A program made the translations under genes and the position numbers. Positions 52,333 to 61,188 of a stretch of 64,000 nucleotides of DNA are shown piece by piece; within the stretch, counting starts at the first letter, position 1, and the number at the start of each line of letters is the position of its first letter. The stretch is from Pseudomonas putida (GTDB taxonomy: Bacteria > Pseudomonadota > Gammaproteobacteria > Pseudomonadales > Pseudomonadaceae), in assembly GCF_002025705.1 (NCBI RefSeq), contig NZ_CP018846.1, positions 6,005,501 through 6,069,500 of the forward strand. Reading direction: 5' to 3'. Below the pieces are notes generated by a model. That model saw only the letters and a list, made by a program, of their open reading frames with translations, did no database searches and was not told where the DNA came from.

Positions 52333-53265
52333 GTGAGCGAACAACCTTCATCTGGGCACTGGCAGTTGCACAGCATTGTCAGTGGCCTGCGCGGTGCCCG
52401 CGAGCAATGGCGCAGCCGCAATGGCCGCAGCATAGGCGAGCAGGGCGGGCGCGAGCTGCCTTCGCGTGAGGCCATGCGGCAGATTCTCGAGCAGCTGTGC
52501 GGGGCGCTGTTCCCGATGCGCCTGGGCCCGGTCGACCTGCGTGAAGAGAGCGAGGACTTCTACGTCGGCCATACCCTCGACGCGGCGCTGACGGCACTGC
52601 TGGTGCAGGCGCGCCTGGAATTGCGCTATGCCGCGCGCCAGAGCAAGGGCGACCTGACTGCTGTCGATGCCCAGGCCCTGGCTTTGATCCAGGGCTTTGC
52701 TGCGGCTTTGCCGGGCCTGCGTGTGCTGCTCGATACCGATGTGCTGGCGGCCTACCACGGCGACCCGGCGGCGCGCAGCGTTGATGAAGTGTTGCTGTGC
52801 TATCCAGGGATCCTGGCGATCATCCACCACCGCCTGGCCCACCACCTCTATCAGGCGGGTTTGCCGCTGCTGGCGCGCATCAGCTCGGAGCTGGCGCATT
52901 CGGCCACCGGTATCGACATTCACCCAGGCGCGCAGATCGGCCAGAGCTTCTTCATCGATCACGGCACTGGCGTGGTGATCGGCGAAACGGCGATTATCGG
53001 TGAGCGGGTGCGCATCTATCAGGCCGTGACCCTGGGCGCCAAGCGCTTCCCGAGCGATGAGTCGGGCACATTGCACAAAGGGTTGGCGCGCCACCCGATC
53101 GTCGAGGATGACGTGGTGATCTATGCCGGGGCGACGATCTTGGGCCGGATTACCATCGGCAAGGGCTCGACCATTGGGGGCAATGTCTGGCTGACCCGCA
53201 GTGTGCCGGCTGAGAGCAACATCACCCAGGCCAACCTGCAGCTGGATTGCCAGGACAAGAACTGA
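52333..53265 (+). CDS. epsC: Serine O-acetyltransferase, EpsC-like long form
   Basis: 310 residues, longer than CysE (about 270). Left-handed beta-helix hexapeptide repeats: GIDIHPGAQIGQSFFIDHGTG, VVIGETAIIGERVRIYQAV and IYAGATILGRITIGKGSTIG (parts). Catalytic His and Asp lie in IDIHPGA and IDHGTG. Makes O-acetylserine for cysteine synthesis, itself an inducer precursor for CysB. GTG start with AGGAG eight bases before. The divergent cystine importer supports a cysteine-supply role. Confidence 0.87.
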   Translation: MSEQPSSGHWQLHSIVSGLRGAREQWRSRNGRSIGEQGGRELPSREAMRQILEQLCGALFPMRLGPVDLREESEDFYVGHTLDAALTALLVQARLELRYAARQSKGDLTAVDAQALALIQGFAAALPGLRVLLDTDVLAAYHGDPAARSVDEVLLCYPGILAIIHHRLAHHLYQAGLPLLARISSELAHSATGIDIHPGAQIGQSFFIDHGTGVVIGETAIIGERVRIYQAVTLGAKRFPSDESGTLHKGLARHPIVEDDVVIYAGATILGRITIGKGSTIGGNVWLTRSVPAESNITQANLQLDCQDKN

Positions 53266-53279
53266 CTATTGCCTGCTCC

Positions 53280-53362
53280 GGCCTCTTCGCGGGCAAGCCC
53301 GCTCCCACAGTGTTCAAAACTTGTGATGCCCCTGTGGCAGCGGGCTTGCCCGCGAAAGGGCC
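53280..53362. repeat. REP pair, family C
   Basis: GGCCTCTTCGCGGGCAAGCC (53280 on) and GGCTTGCCCGCGAAAGGGCC (to 53362) are inverted copies with a 20-base centre. Confidence 0.88.
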
Positions 53363-53371
53363 AGAACAGGA

Positions 53372-53389
53372 GGGCGCCAATCGGCGCCC
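53372..53389 (+). terminator. Hairpin after the serine acetyltransferase gene
   Basis: GGGCGCC-AATC-GGCGCCC followed by CGGTTCGCTTT. Short T-stretch only. Confidence 0.5.
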
Positions 53390-53421
53390 CGGTTCGCTTT
53401 GAAAGCCGATCCATGTTTAAC

Positions 53422-53437
53422 TTGAACGCTTGTTCAA
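53422..53437. promoter_or_regulatory. Palindrome TTGAAC-GCTT-GTTCAA, BetI-like operator
   Basis: Exact six-base arms around four bases, about 100 bases before the transporter start. It resembles choline-responsive BetI (TetR family) sites. The match is from memory and no betI gene is in the window. Confidence 0.5.
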
Positions 53438-53534
53438 TGAAAAACGCTGGTCCGCTGCCGGTGTTCAACAGGAGGATTCCTTTGCTGAACCCGTTCATTC
53501 CGAACCTCACGTCGATCGACGAGGTGCCTGTTTC

Positions 53535-55538
53535 ATGAGTGCACCGTCCCCATCCCTTGCCAATGGCAAGATCCGCATGAACCCGCCGGTGTTCTACTTC
53601 GCGGCAAGTTTCATTCTCTTGTTCGGCCTGGTGGTCATCGCCTTCCCGCAGGCTGCCGGCGAGTGGCTGCTGGCAGCGCAGAACTGGGCGGCCAACACGG
53701 TCGGCTGGTACTACATGCTGGCCATGACCCTGTACCTGGTGTTCGTGGTGGTCACTGCCTTGTCGGGCTACGGCAAGATCAAACTCGGTGCCGATCACGA
53801 CGAACCCGAGTTCAGTTACCTGTCATGGGCCGGCATGCTGTTTGCCGCCGGTATCAGCATCACGCTGTTCTTCTTCTGCGTGTCCGAGCCGCTGACTCAC
53901 ATGCTCACCCCGCCCCAGGGCGAAGGGGGCACTGCCGAGGCCGGGCGCCAGGCGATGCAGATCCTGTTCCTGCACTGGGGCCTGCACGGCTGGGGCGTGT
54001 TCGCCTTCGTCGGCATGGCGCTGGCCTATTTCGCCTACCGGCATAACCTGCCGCTGGCACTGCGTTCGGCGCTCTATCCGCTGATCGGCAAGCGTATCAA
54101 CGGCCCGATCGGCTATGCAGTGGATGGCTTCGGCATCATCGCCACGGTGTTCGGCCTGGGCGCCGACATGGGCTTTGGTGTGCTGCACCTGAATGCCGGC
54201 CTCGACTACCTGTTCGGCATCAGCCATAGCCAGTGGGTGCAGGTGATCCTCATCGCGCTGATGATGGGCGCGGCGGTAGCGGTAGCCGTGGCGGGTGTGG
54301 AAAAGGGCGTGCGGGTGATGAGCGACATCAACCTGTTCCTGGCCTGTGCGCTGCTGCTGTTCGTGCTCTTCGCCGGCCCCACCCAGCACCTGTTCAATAC
54401 CCTGATCCAGAACCTCGGCGATTACCTGGGCGCCTTGCCGCGCAAGAGCTTCGACGTATATGCCTACGGCGAGCAACGCGACTGGCTGGGCGGCTGGACA
54501 GTGTTCTACTGGGCCTGGTGGATTGCCTGGGCGCCGTTCGTGGGGTTGTTCATCGCGCGCATTTCGCGCGGCCGCACCATTCGCGAGTTCGTCTTCGGCG
54601 TGTTGCTGATTCCGCTGGGCTTCACCCTGGCGTGGATGTCGATCTTCGGCAACAGCGCGCTGGACCAGGTGATCAACCACGGCATGACCGCGCTCGGCCA
54701 GTCGGCGTTGGACAATCCGTCGATGAGCCTTTACCTGCTGCTGGAAACCTATCCGTGGAGCAAGACGGTGATCGCCGTGACGGTGTTCATCAGCTTCGTG
54801 TTCTTCGTTACCTCGGCCGATTCCGGCACCGTGGTGCTGTCGACCCTGTCTGCCAAGGGCGGCGGTGCCGACGAGGACGGGCCGAACTGGCTGCGCATTT
54901 TCTGGGGCGCGATGACCGCGCTGATCACCAGCGGCCTGCTGTTCGCCGGTAGCATTGACTCGCTGAAGTCGGCGGTGGTGCTGACCTCGCTGCCGTTCTC
55001 GTTGATCCTGCTGTGCATGATGTGGGGGCTGCACAAGGCCTTCTACCTGGAGAGCCAGCGGCAGATCGCGCAGATGCACTCGCTGGCGCCGTTCGCCCAG
55101 TCACGCCGTGGCCGTGGTGGCTGGCGTCAACGCCTGAGCCAGGCTGTGCACTTCCCGTCGCGTGATGAGGTGTACCGCTTCATGGACGATGTGGTGCGCC
55201 CGGCGATTGCCGATGTGCGTGAGGTGTTCGAGCAGAAGGGCCTGGTGCTGGTGACCCAGGACGACCCGAGCCATGACAACGTCAGCCTGAAGGTTGGCCA
55301 TGGCGAGGAGCAGCCATTCATCTACCAGGTGCAGATGCGCGGCTACTTCACGCCGTCGTTCGCGCTGGGTGGGTTGGGTACGCAGGAGTTGAAGAACCGC
55401 CGTTACTACCGGGCCGAGGTGCACCTGAGCGAAGGCAGCCAGAACTATGACCTGGTGGGCTACAGCAAGGAGCAGATCATCAACGACATCCTCGACCAGT
55501 ACGAACGGCACATGCAGTTCCTGCACCTGGTCCGCTAG
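53535..55538 (+). CDS. betT: BCCT-family choline/betaine transporter, BetT-like
   Basis: 667 residues, near E. coli BetT (677). About twelve membrane helices (20-500) with the BCCT signature WTVFYWAWWIAWAPFVGLFIARISRGR (parts WTVFYWAWW and GLFIARISRG). A soluble C-terminal tail of about 170 residues (RDEVYRFMDDVVRPAIADV) is the osmosensing region typical of BetT. It could feed choline or betaine, or choline-O-sulfate given the sulfur genes. ATG 53535 follows GAGGTG; earlier starts lie in the leader. Confidence 0.85.
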   Translation: MSAPSPSLANGKIRMNPPVFYFAASFILLFGLVVIAFPQAAGEWLLAAQNWAANTVGWYYMLAMTLYLVFVVVTALSGYGKIKLGADHDEPEFSYLSWAGMLFAAGISITLFFFCVSEPLTHMLTPPQGEGGTAEAGRQAMQILFLHWGLHGWGVFAFVGMALAYFAYRHNLPLALRSALYPLIGKRINGPIGYAVDGFGIIATVFGLGADMGFGVLHLNAGLDYLFGISHSQWVQVILIALMMGAAVAVAVAGVEKGVRVMSDINLFLACALLLFVLFAGPTQHLFNTLIQNLGDYLGALPRKSFDVYAYGEQRDWLGGWTVFYWAWWIAWAPFVGLFIARISRGRTIREFVFGVLLIPLGFTLAWMSIFGNSALDQVINHGMTALGQSALDNPSMSLYLLLETYPWSKTVIAVTVFISFVFFVTSADSGTVVLSTLSAKGGGADEDGPNWLRIFWGAMTALITSGLLFAGSIDSLKSAVVLTSLPFSLILLCMMWGLHKAFYLESQRQIAQMHSLAPFAQSRRGRGGWRQRLSQAVHFPSRDEVYRFMDDVVRPAIADVREVFEQKGLVLVTQDDPSHDNVSLKVGHGEEQPFIYQVQMRGYFTPSFALGGLGTQELKNRRYYRAEVHLSEGSQNYDLVGYSKEQIINDILDQYERHMQFLHLVR

Positions 55539-55543
55539 ATCGC

Positions 55544-55662
55544 CGGGGCCGCTTTGCGGCCATTTCCGACCGGTCCGGCGCCCCGGCAAGGCCGCTCCTA
55601 CAAGGGAACGCGATCTCCTGTAGGAGCGGCCTTGTGTCGCGAAAGGAGGCCGAAGGCCTCCC
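55544..55662. repeat. REP composite, family B, between convergent betT-like and tauD
   Basis: Nearly identical in layout and sequence to 27737-27855: GGGGCCGCTTTGCGGCC, GACCGGTCCGGCGCCCCGGC, AAGGCCGCTCCTACAAG, inverted GTAGGAGCGGCCTTGTGTCG and then GGAGGCCGAAGGCCTCC. Confidence 0.9.
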
Positions 55663-55671
55663 CTGGGCCCA

Positions 55672-56505
55672 TCAGAAAGGCGCATCCCCCAGGATGGTCG
55701 CCCGGTGCATCACCCGCCGGTTCGGCCGGTAGTCATCCACCGCAAAATGCTGGGTCACGCGGTTGTCCCAGAACGCCACGTCATTCTCCTGCCAACGCCA
55801 GCGAATGCTGAACTCCGGCCGCGTCGCATGGGTGAACAGCAACTTAAGCAGCGCCTCGCTCTCCAGCTCGCTCAGTTCATTGATGCGCGTGGTAAACCCT
55901 TCATTGACGAACAACGCCTTGCGCCCGCTGACCGGATGCGTGCGCACCACCGGGTGCGACAGCGGTGGGTTGTTGCGCCGGGTCGCCTCCCAGCGGGCCA
56001 GGTCTTCTGCCGTGGTGCCAAAGCGCTCCAGCGGGAACGACTTGGTGAAGTCATGGGTCGCGGTCAGGCCATCGAGCATCTCGCGCAGCGGCGCCGACAA
56101 GGCTTCGAACGCCGCAATACCACTGGCCCACAGGGTGTCGCCACCATAGGCCGGCAACTGCTTGGCGCTGAGCACCGCGCCCAGCGCGGGGGTCGGCAGG
56201 AAGGTCACGTCGGTGTGCCATACGGCATTGTCGCGCACGTCGGTGACCGCCGTGTCGAGAATCAGCACCTGCGGAGTCTCTGGCACGTTGGGGTAGATCG
56301 GGTGGATGTGCAGGTCGCCGAAGCGAGCGGCGAAACGCGCTTGCTGCTGCGGATTGATCGGCTGGTCGCGGAAGAACAGCACCTGGTGCTGAAGCAGCGC
56401 CTGCTCGATGGCGTCCCGCTGTTCGGCAGTGATGTCGCGGCTGATGTCCACGCCGCTGATCTGCGCGCCGAGCGCCGGGCTGAGGGGGGTGATGGTCAGG
56501 CTCAT
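55672..56505 (-). CDS. tauD: Taurine dioxygenase TauD
   Basis: 277 residues. Fe(II)/2-oxoglutarate dioxygenase releasing sulfite from taurine. Facial triad: His97 and Asp99 in AVWHTDVTF, His253 in VTQHFAVDDY; 2-oxoglutarate Arg in RRVMHRAT. N-terminus LTITPLSPALGAQISGVDIS is TauD-like. Downstream of tauC by 49 bases. Its paralogue atsK is in the same window. Confidence 0.92.
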   Translation of the reverse strand: MSLTITPLSPALGAQISGVDISRDITAEQRDAIEQALLQHQVLFFRDQPINPQQQARFAARFGDLHIHPIYPNVPETPQVLILDTAVTDVRDNAVWHTDVTFLPTPALGAVLSAKQLPAYGGDTLWASGIAAFEALSAPLREMLDGLTATHDFTKSFPLERFGTTAEDLARWEATRRNNPPLSHPVVRTHPVSGRKALFVNEGFTTRINELSELESEALLKLLFTHATRPEFSIRWRWQENDVAFWDNRVTQHFAVDDYRPNRRVMHRATILGDAPF

Positions 56506-56554
56506 GTCGGTCTCTTCAATCAGGCGCCAGGCTGCTGGCGTGGTCAACAGGAAT

Positions 56555-57394
56555 TCAGTGGCTCTGCCCGTGCCAAGGCACCAGCTTGCGTTGCAGGGCG
56601 CGCAGGCCCATCTCCAGGGCGAAGGCGATCAGGGCGATCAGCAGGATGCCCAGCACCACCACGTCGGTCACCAGGAACTGCGCCGCCGACTGCACCATGA
56701 AACCCAGGCCGCTGGTGGCAGCGATCAGTTCGGCGGCAACCAGGGTCGACCAGCCGACACCCAGGCCGATGCGGATGCCGGTCAGGATGTCGGGCAAGGC
56801 ACTGGGCAGGATCACGTGGCGAATCAGCTGCGCCCGGGTCGCACCCAGCGACTGCGCAGCGCGCAGCTTGGCCGGGTCCACGGTGCGCACACCAGTGGCC
56901 GTGGCGATGGCGATCGGGGCGAAGATCGCCAGGTAGATCAGCAACACCTTGGACAGCTCACCGATGCCGCACCAGATGACGATTAGTGGCAGATAGGCCA
57001 GCGGCGGGATCGGCCGGTAGAACTCGATCAGCGGGTCGAGGATACCGCGGGCCACGCGGTTGTAACCGATGGCGATGCCGACCGGGATGGCGGTCAGGGT
57101 CGCGGCACCCAGTGCCACGCCAATACGGCCCAGGCTGGCGCCCAGGTGCTGCCACAGGCTGGCGTCCATGTAGCCCTGGGTGAGCAGGGCCCAGGCCTTG
57201 GCCAGGATGTCACCGGGCGAGGGCAGGAACAACGGCTCGATCCAGCCGGCGGCAGTCACCAGCCACCAGGCGAGCAGCAGGCTGGCCAAGGTCAGGGTGC
57301 TGATCCAGCGGGTAGACAATGGGCGGCGCGCCAGGGGGGCGGGCCGGATGTGGCTGTCGCGTTTGCCGGCGACCGGCAGATCCAGGCTGCTCAT
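56555..57394 (-). CDS. tauC: Taurine ABC permease TauC
   Basis: 279 residues, six helices. EAA loop VRTVDPAKLRAAQSLGATR, with LPSALPDILTGIRIGLGVGW following. Overlaps tauB by four bases. Confidence 0.92.
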   Translation of the reverse strand: MSSLDLPVAGKRDSHIRPAPLARRPLSTRWISTLTLASLLLAWWLVTAAGWIEPLFLPSPGDILAKAWALLTQGYMDASLWQHLGASLGRIGVALGAATLTAIPVGIAIGYNRVARGILDPLIEFYRPIPPLAYLPLIVIWCGIGELSKVLLIYLAIFAPIAIATATGVRTVDPAKLRAAQSLGATRAQLIRHVILPSALPDILTGIRIGLGVGWSTLVAAELIAATSGLGFMVQSAAQFLVTDVVVLGILLIALIAFALEMGLRALQRKLVPWHGQSH

Positions 57395-58179
57395 GCGCGC
57401 TCCTGCAGGCTTTGGCGTTGGGAGAACACGCGGGCCAGGACATGCTCGCGGGTTTCGATGAAACGTGGGTCGGACTTGATCGCCCGGGCCGACTCGCCAG
57501 CCGCATAGCGTTGGCCGAAGTCCAGTTGCAGGCGCTCGACCACGCGGCCGGGGTTGGGTGCCAGCAGCACCAGCTCGCTGGCGAGGAACACTGCTTCTTC
57601 GATGTCGTGGGTAATCAGGAATACCGGTTTTGCGGTGCGCTGCCAGACCTGCAGCAGCAGTTCCTGCATCTGTTCACGGGTGAAGGCGTCGAGCGCGCCG
57701 AACGGTTCGTCCATCAACAGCACCCGCGGGTCGGCGGCCAGCGCCCGGGCCAGGCCCACGCGCTGCTTCTGGCCGCCGGACAGTTGCCAGATGCGCCGCT
57801 CGCCGAAACCGTCGAGGTCGACCAGCGCCAGCATCTCGCGGGCTTTGGCTTCACGCTGGGCGCGTGGCACACCGGCCAGCTCCAGGCCGAAGGCAACGTT
57901 GCCCAGCACGTTCTGCCATGGCAGCAGGGCATCATCCTGGAAAACCACGCCACGCTCGGCACTCGGGCCCTGTACGGGCACGCCGTCGAGGGTGATGCGC
58001 CCAGCGCTGGGGGCGACGAAGCCGGCGATCAGGTTCAGCAGCGAGGTCTTGCCGCTGCCGGATGGCCCCAGGGCCACCAGCAGCTGGCGTGGGCCCAGGC
58101 TCAGGTTGATGTCGGCCAGCACCGGGGCGGTGGCGCCGGGGTACTGTGCGCTGATGCGCTCCAGTTCGAGCAAGGCCAT
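57391..58179 (-). CDS. tauB: Taurine ABC ATPase TauB
   Basis: 262 residues. Walker A GPSGSGKTS (about 38-46), Q-loop VVFQDDALLPW, signature LSGGQKQRVGLARAL, Walker B VLLMDEPFGALD, H-loop FLITHDIEEA. 24 bases after tauA. Confidence 0.92.
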   Translation of the reverse strand: MALLELERISAQYPGATAPVLADINLSLGPRQLLVALGPSGSGKTSLLNLIAGFVAPSAGRITLDGVPVQGPSAERGVVFQDDALLPWQNVLGNVAFGLELAGVPRAQREAKAREMLALVDLDGFGERRIWQLSGGQKQRVGLARALAADPRVLLMDEPFGALDAFTREQMQELLLQVWQRTAKPVFLITHDIEEAVFLASELVLLAPNPGRVVERLQLDFGQRYAAGESARAIKSDPRFIETREHVLARVFSQRQSLQERA

Positions 58180-58203
58180 GGCAGGCTCCGTGCAATTGCA
58201 GTC

Positions 58204-59175
58204 TTAGTTGGGGATGTACTGGGCGCTGACGTACGGCGAGTAGTCCGGCAGCACCGCTTCAACCTTGCCTTGCTGCTTGAGGAAGGTGGCCGTGTCGGTC
58301 AGCGCCTGGGTGGTTGGTGCGCCCAGTTCCTTGGCCTGGTCGGCGGCCAGCGGGTAGACGTTGCCCTGCAGCAGCACCGGGATATCAGCCGGTTTGGCAC
58401 CAGACAGCTTGGCCAGCTTGGCCACGTTGTCCGGGTTGGCCAGCCAGGCTTGCGGGTCCTTGCGGTAGTCGGCGTAGGCGTCGAGGGTGACCTTGGCGAA
58501 GGCCTTGACCACGTCCGGGTGCTTGGCGGCGAAGTCCTTGCGCACGATCCAGGCATCGAAGGTCGGTGCGCCTTTTTCGGCCAGCTCACCCGAGGTGATC
58601 AGCACCTTGCCGTTTTCCTTGGCCACGCCCAGGGCCGGGTCCCAGACGTAGGTGGCATCGATGTCGCCGCGCTTCCAGGCCGCGATGATTGCCGGTGGTG
58701 CGAGGTTGAGGATCTGTACCTTGGACGGGTCGATGTTCCAGCTTTTCAGTGCGGCCAGCAGGCTGTAGTGGCCGGTGGAAACGAACGGCACGGCGACTTT
58801 CTTGCCAACCAGGTCCTGCGGGGTCTTGATGCTGTCGCGGGCGACGAGGGCCTCGCCGGCACCGATCTGGGTGGCGATGAGGAAGGTCTCGACCGGCAGC
58901 TTGCGGGTGGCGGCGGCAGCCAGCGGGCTGGAACCGAGGTAGCCGATCTGCACGTCGCCGCTGGCCACGGCAGTGATCACGTCTGCGCCGTTATCGAACT
59001 TGCGCCAGTCGATGCTGGCCTTGCTGGCTTTTTCGTAGTTGCCATCGACCTGGGCCACCTTGGCCGGGTCGACCGTGGTCTGGTAGGCAACGGTCAGGTC
59101 GGCGGCCTGGGCCAACCAGCTGGCGCTGGCGAGGGTCAGGGCGGCGAACAGGCGCAGCGGAGCATGCGGGATCAT
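58204..59175 (-). CDS. tauA: Taurine-binding protein TauA
   Basis: 323 residues. Signal peptide MIPHAPLRLFAALTLASASWLAQA (to about 24; parts LFAALTLASASWLAQA). Mature DLTVAYQTTVDPAKVAQVDG is the TauA start. GDVQIGYLGSSPLAAAATR and LVGKKVAVPFVSTGHYSLL are typical. ATG 59175 is chosen; the frame upstream is AT-rich promoter. Confidence 0.92.
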   Translation of the reverse strand: MIPHAPLRLFAALTLASASWLAQAADLTVAYQTTVDPAKVAQVDGNYEKASKASIDWRKFDNGADVITAVASGDVQIGYLGSSPLAAAATRKLPVETFLIATQIGAGEALVARDSIKTPQDLVGKKVAVPFVSTGHYSLLAALKSWNIDPSKVQILNLAPPAIIAAWKRGDIDATYVWDPALGVAKENGKVLITSGELAEKGAPTFDAWIVRKDFAAKHPDVVKAFAKVTLDAYADYRKDPQAWLANPDNVAKLAKLSGAKPADIPVLLQGNVYPLAADQAKELGAPTTQALTDTATFLKQQGKVEAVLPDYSPYVSAQYIPN

Positions 59176-59675
59176 GGTGAACCTCTCGTCAGGCAATGGA
59201 TGTCTTGGATGGCGAGAAGACTAGATGATCTAAGAAATCGAAAATAAATAACTTTTTAGAATTAGCTTAGGAGCCAAACGCTTTAACGCTGGCCAATGGC
59301 TGAAAAGGCGACTGGCGCAACAGCATTCCGCTGCTACTCTTTTTTCCCTTCGTGAGGGCGAGTAACCGGTTGTTGGTCGGCAAACGTTTGCAAATAACCT
59401 AAAGGTATGATTGACGGCGCCGATACAACTTTTCGCAGTAAAGGTTCCTACGATATTCCTTAAAAATCTTACAATTTCATAAAACGGTCATTTTGGATTT
59501 ATAGGATTGTCATTATCCTGTAGCGCAGGGGGCGTCTTAGACCAAAGTCGAGAAACGTTTGGAAACGATTGACTAAATGGTCGCGCTTTGGGGCTAATCG
59601 CCCATCCACGGTAGAGCGGGGCAACAGATCCTGCCGCCAGAGATACACAAGAATTAGAACGTAGAGGAGCAAAAC
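59176..59675. promoter_or_regulatory. Divergent control region tauA/oprE-like
   Basis: 500 bases without a gene. The tauA side (59221-59270) is AT-rich (AAATAAATAACTTTTTAGAA), as at other sulfur-starvation promoters. The centre has the GCAAACGTTTGC palindrome (59380-59391). The porin side has AT-rich DNA at 59455-59520 and GAGGAG before the start. Confidence 0.6.
59380..59391. promoter_or_regulatory. 12-bp palindrome GCAAACGTTTGC
   Basis: Fully symmetric, with the CG centre typical of LacI-family operators. It is about 285 bases before the porin and 205 before tauA, so its target is unclear. AAACGTTTGG at 59552 repeats half of it. Confidence 0.5.
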
Positions 59676-61025
59676 ATGTACAAGTCCAGCCTGGCTCTGG
59701 CCGTGGCAGTGGGGGTTTTCGCCCAAGCAGCAGGTGCCGCCGGTTTCGTTGAGGACAGCAAACTGTCGCTGAGCTCGCGCACCATGTACTACAACAACGA
59801 CAACCGTGACGCGCATGCCAGCAGCTCGACTAATTTCGAGCGTCCGGACCAGCGCGAGTCGGGTCAGGGCTTCAAGCTTGACTACATCTCGGGCTTCACT
59901 CCAGGCACCGTAGGCTTCGGTGTTGACGCTCAAGCCCTGTGGGGTATCCACCTGGATGGTGGCGAGGGTTACCACAAAACCGGTTTCTTCCCGGATGATG
60001 GCAAGGGCGCAGCTGCCCAGTGGGCTCGCTTCGGCGCCAACGCCAAGGCTCGTTTCTCGAAGACCGAAGTGCACTTCGGTAGCGCCCTGGCACCGAACCT
60101 GCCAATCCTGGTTGCCAACGACGGCCGTCTGCTGCCACAAACCTTCGAAGGCGGCACCATCCAGTCGAAAGAAATCGACAACCTGACCGTCAACGCAGGT
60201 CAGCTGACCCACGCCATGGGTCGTGCTTCGAGCAACCGTACCGGCCTGTCGGTCGCTGGCGCCACTGCTGACAGCAACAAGTTCCGCTACGGCGGCCTGG
60301 ATTACAAGCTCACTCCAGACCTGACCCTGCAGTACTACTACTCGAACCTGGAAGACTTCTACAAGCAGCACTTCCTGGGTGCGACCCACGTCTTCAAGAT
60401 CGCTGACGACCAGTCGTTCAAGACCGACCTGCGCTATTTTGACAGCAGCAGCGATGGCAACAACGGTCACGGCGGCGGTTACAACTTCAACAACAACGGT
60501 GGTTATGCCAAGAACACTGGCAAGGTGGATAACAAGACCTGGTCTGCCATGTTCACCTATACCCTCGGTGGTCACGCGCTCATGCTCGGCCGTCAGCAAG
60601 TCAGCGATGACGGCGGCTTTGTCTGGCTGAACCAGGGTAACGTGGTTGATGGCAATGGTGACAATGAAGGTGCCGCTGGCTCCAGCTTCTACCTGTTCAC
60701 CGACAGCATGATCAACCAGTTCGCCCGTGCTGGTGAAAACACCAACTTCGGTCAGTACTCGTATGACTTCGCCTCGCTGGGCGTTCCAGGCCTGAAGGCT
60801 TCGATCGCTTACCTGCGTGGTGACGACATTCGCTACAAGAGCGGCCACGGCACCTACAACGAGTGGGAACGTGACGCACGCGTCGACTACACCATTCAGG
60901 AAGGCACCCTCAAAGGCCTGGGCTTCAGCCTGCGTCAGGGCGTCTACCGTGGCGGTAGCAACGAAGCCAGCGCTGACCAGGATCAGGCTCGCTTCATCGT
61001 GAACTACACTTACAGCTTCCTGTAA
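59676..61025 (+). CDS. oprE: OprD/OprE-family outer-membrane porin
   Basis: 449 residues. Signal peptide (SSLALAVAVGVFAQAAGAAG), then the OprD-family opening FVEDSKLSLSSRTMYYNNDN and many amphipathic strands ending in FIVNYTYSFL with terminal aromatic Leu pattern. Substrate specificity in the family is for amino acids, peptides or carboxylates; adjacency to tau and lsfA suggests a role in sulfur compound entry. Strong GAGGAG site. Confidence 0.88.
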   Translation: MYKSSLALAVAVGVFAQAAGAAGFVEDSKLSLSSRTMYYNNDNRDAHASSSTNFERPDQRESGQGFKLDYISGFTPGTVGFGVDAQALWGIHLDGGEGYHKTGFFPDDGKGAAAQWARFGANAKARFSKTEVHFGSALAPNLPILVANDGRLLPQTFEGGTIQSKEIDNLTVNAGQLTHAMGRASSNRTGLSVAGATADSNKFRYGGLDYKLTPDLTLQYYYSNLEDFYKQHFLGATHVFKIADDQSFKTDLRYFDSSSDGNNGHGGGYNFNNNGGYAKNTGKVDNKTWSAMFTYTLGGHALMLGRQQVSDDGGFVWLNQGNVVDGNGDNEGAAGSSFYLFTDSMINQFARAGENTNFGQYSYDFASLGVPGLKASIAYLRGDDIRYKSGHGTYNEWERDARVDYTIQEGTLKGLGFSLRQGVYRGGSNEASADQDQARFIVNYTYSFL

Positions 61026-61040
61026 GTCGTAGCCACACAG

Positions 61041-61068
61041 AAAGCCTCGCCTAGTGCGAGGCTTTTTT
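61041..61068 (+). terminator. Terminator after the porin gene
   Basis: AAAGCCTCGC-CTAGT-GCGAGGCTTTTTT, 16 bases after the stop. Confidence 0.93.
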
Positions 61069-61097
61069 GTGGCCGCAATTTCGTATGCTGAAAAGTT

Positions 61098-61117
61098 ATA
61101 AATAAATCATTATTTAT
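61098..61117. promoter_or_regulatory. 20-bp AT palindrome upstream of lsfA
   Basis: ATAAATAA-ATCA-TTATTTAT is exact over both eight-base arms. It ends 71 bases before the lsfA start and is followed by TTCTTTTTG. A site for CysB or another sulfur-status regulator is likely from context. Confidence 0.6.
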
Positions 61118-61188
61118 TCTTTTTGTTTCTCATCGATTGCGGGCACATTGAACCCATCAGCCAGAACACAGCACAGGAGCCGCACCCC

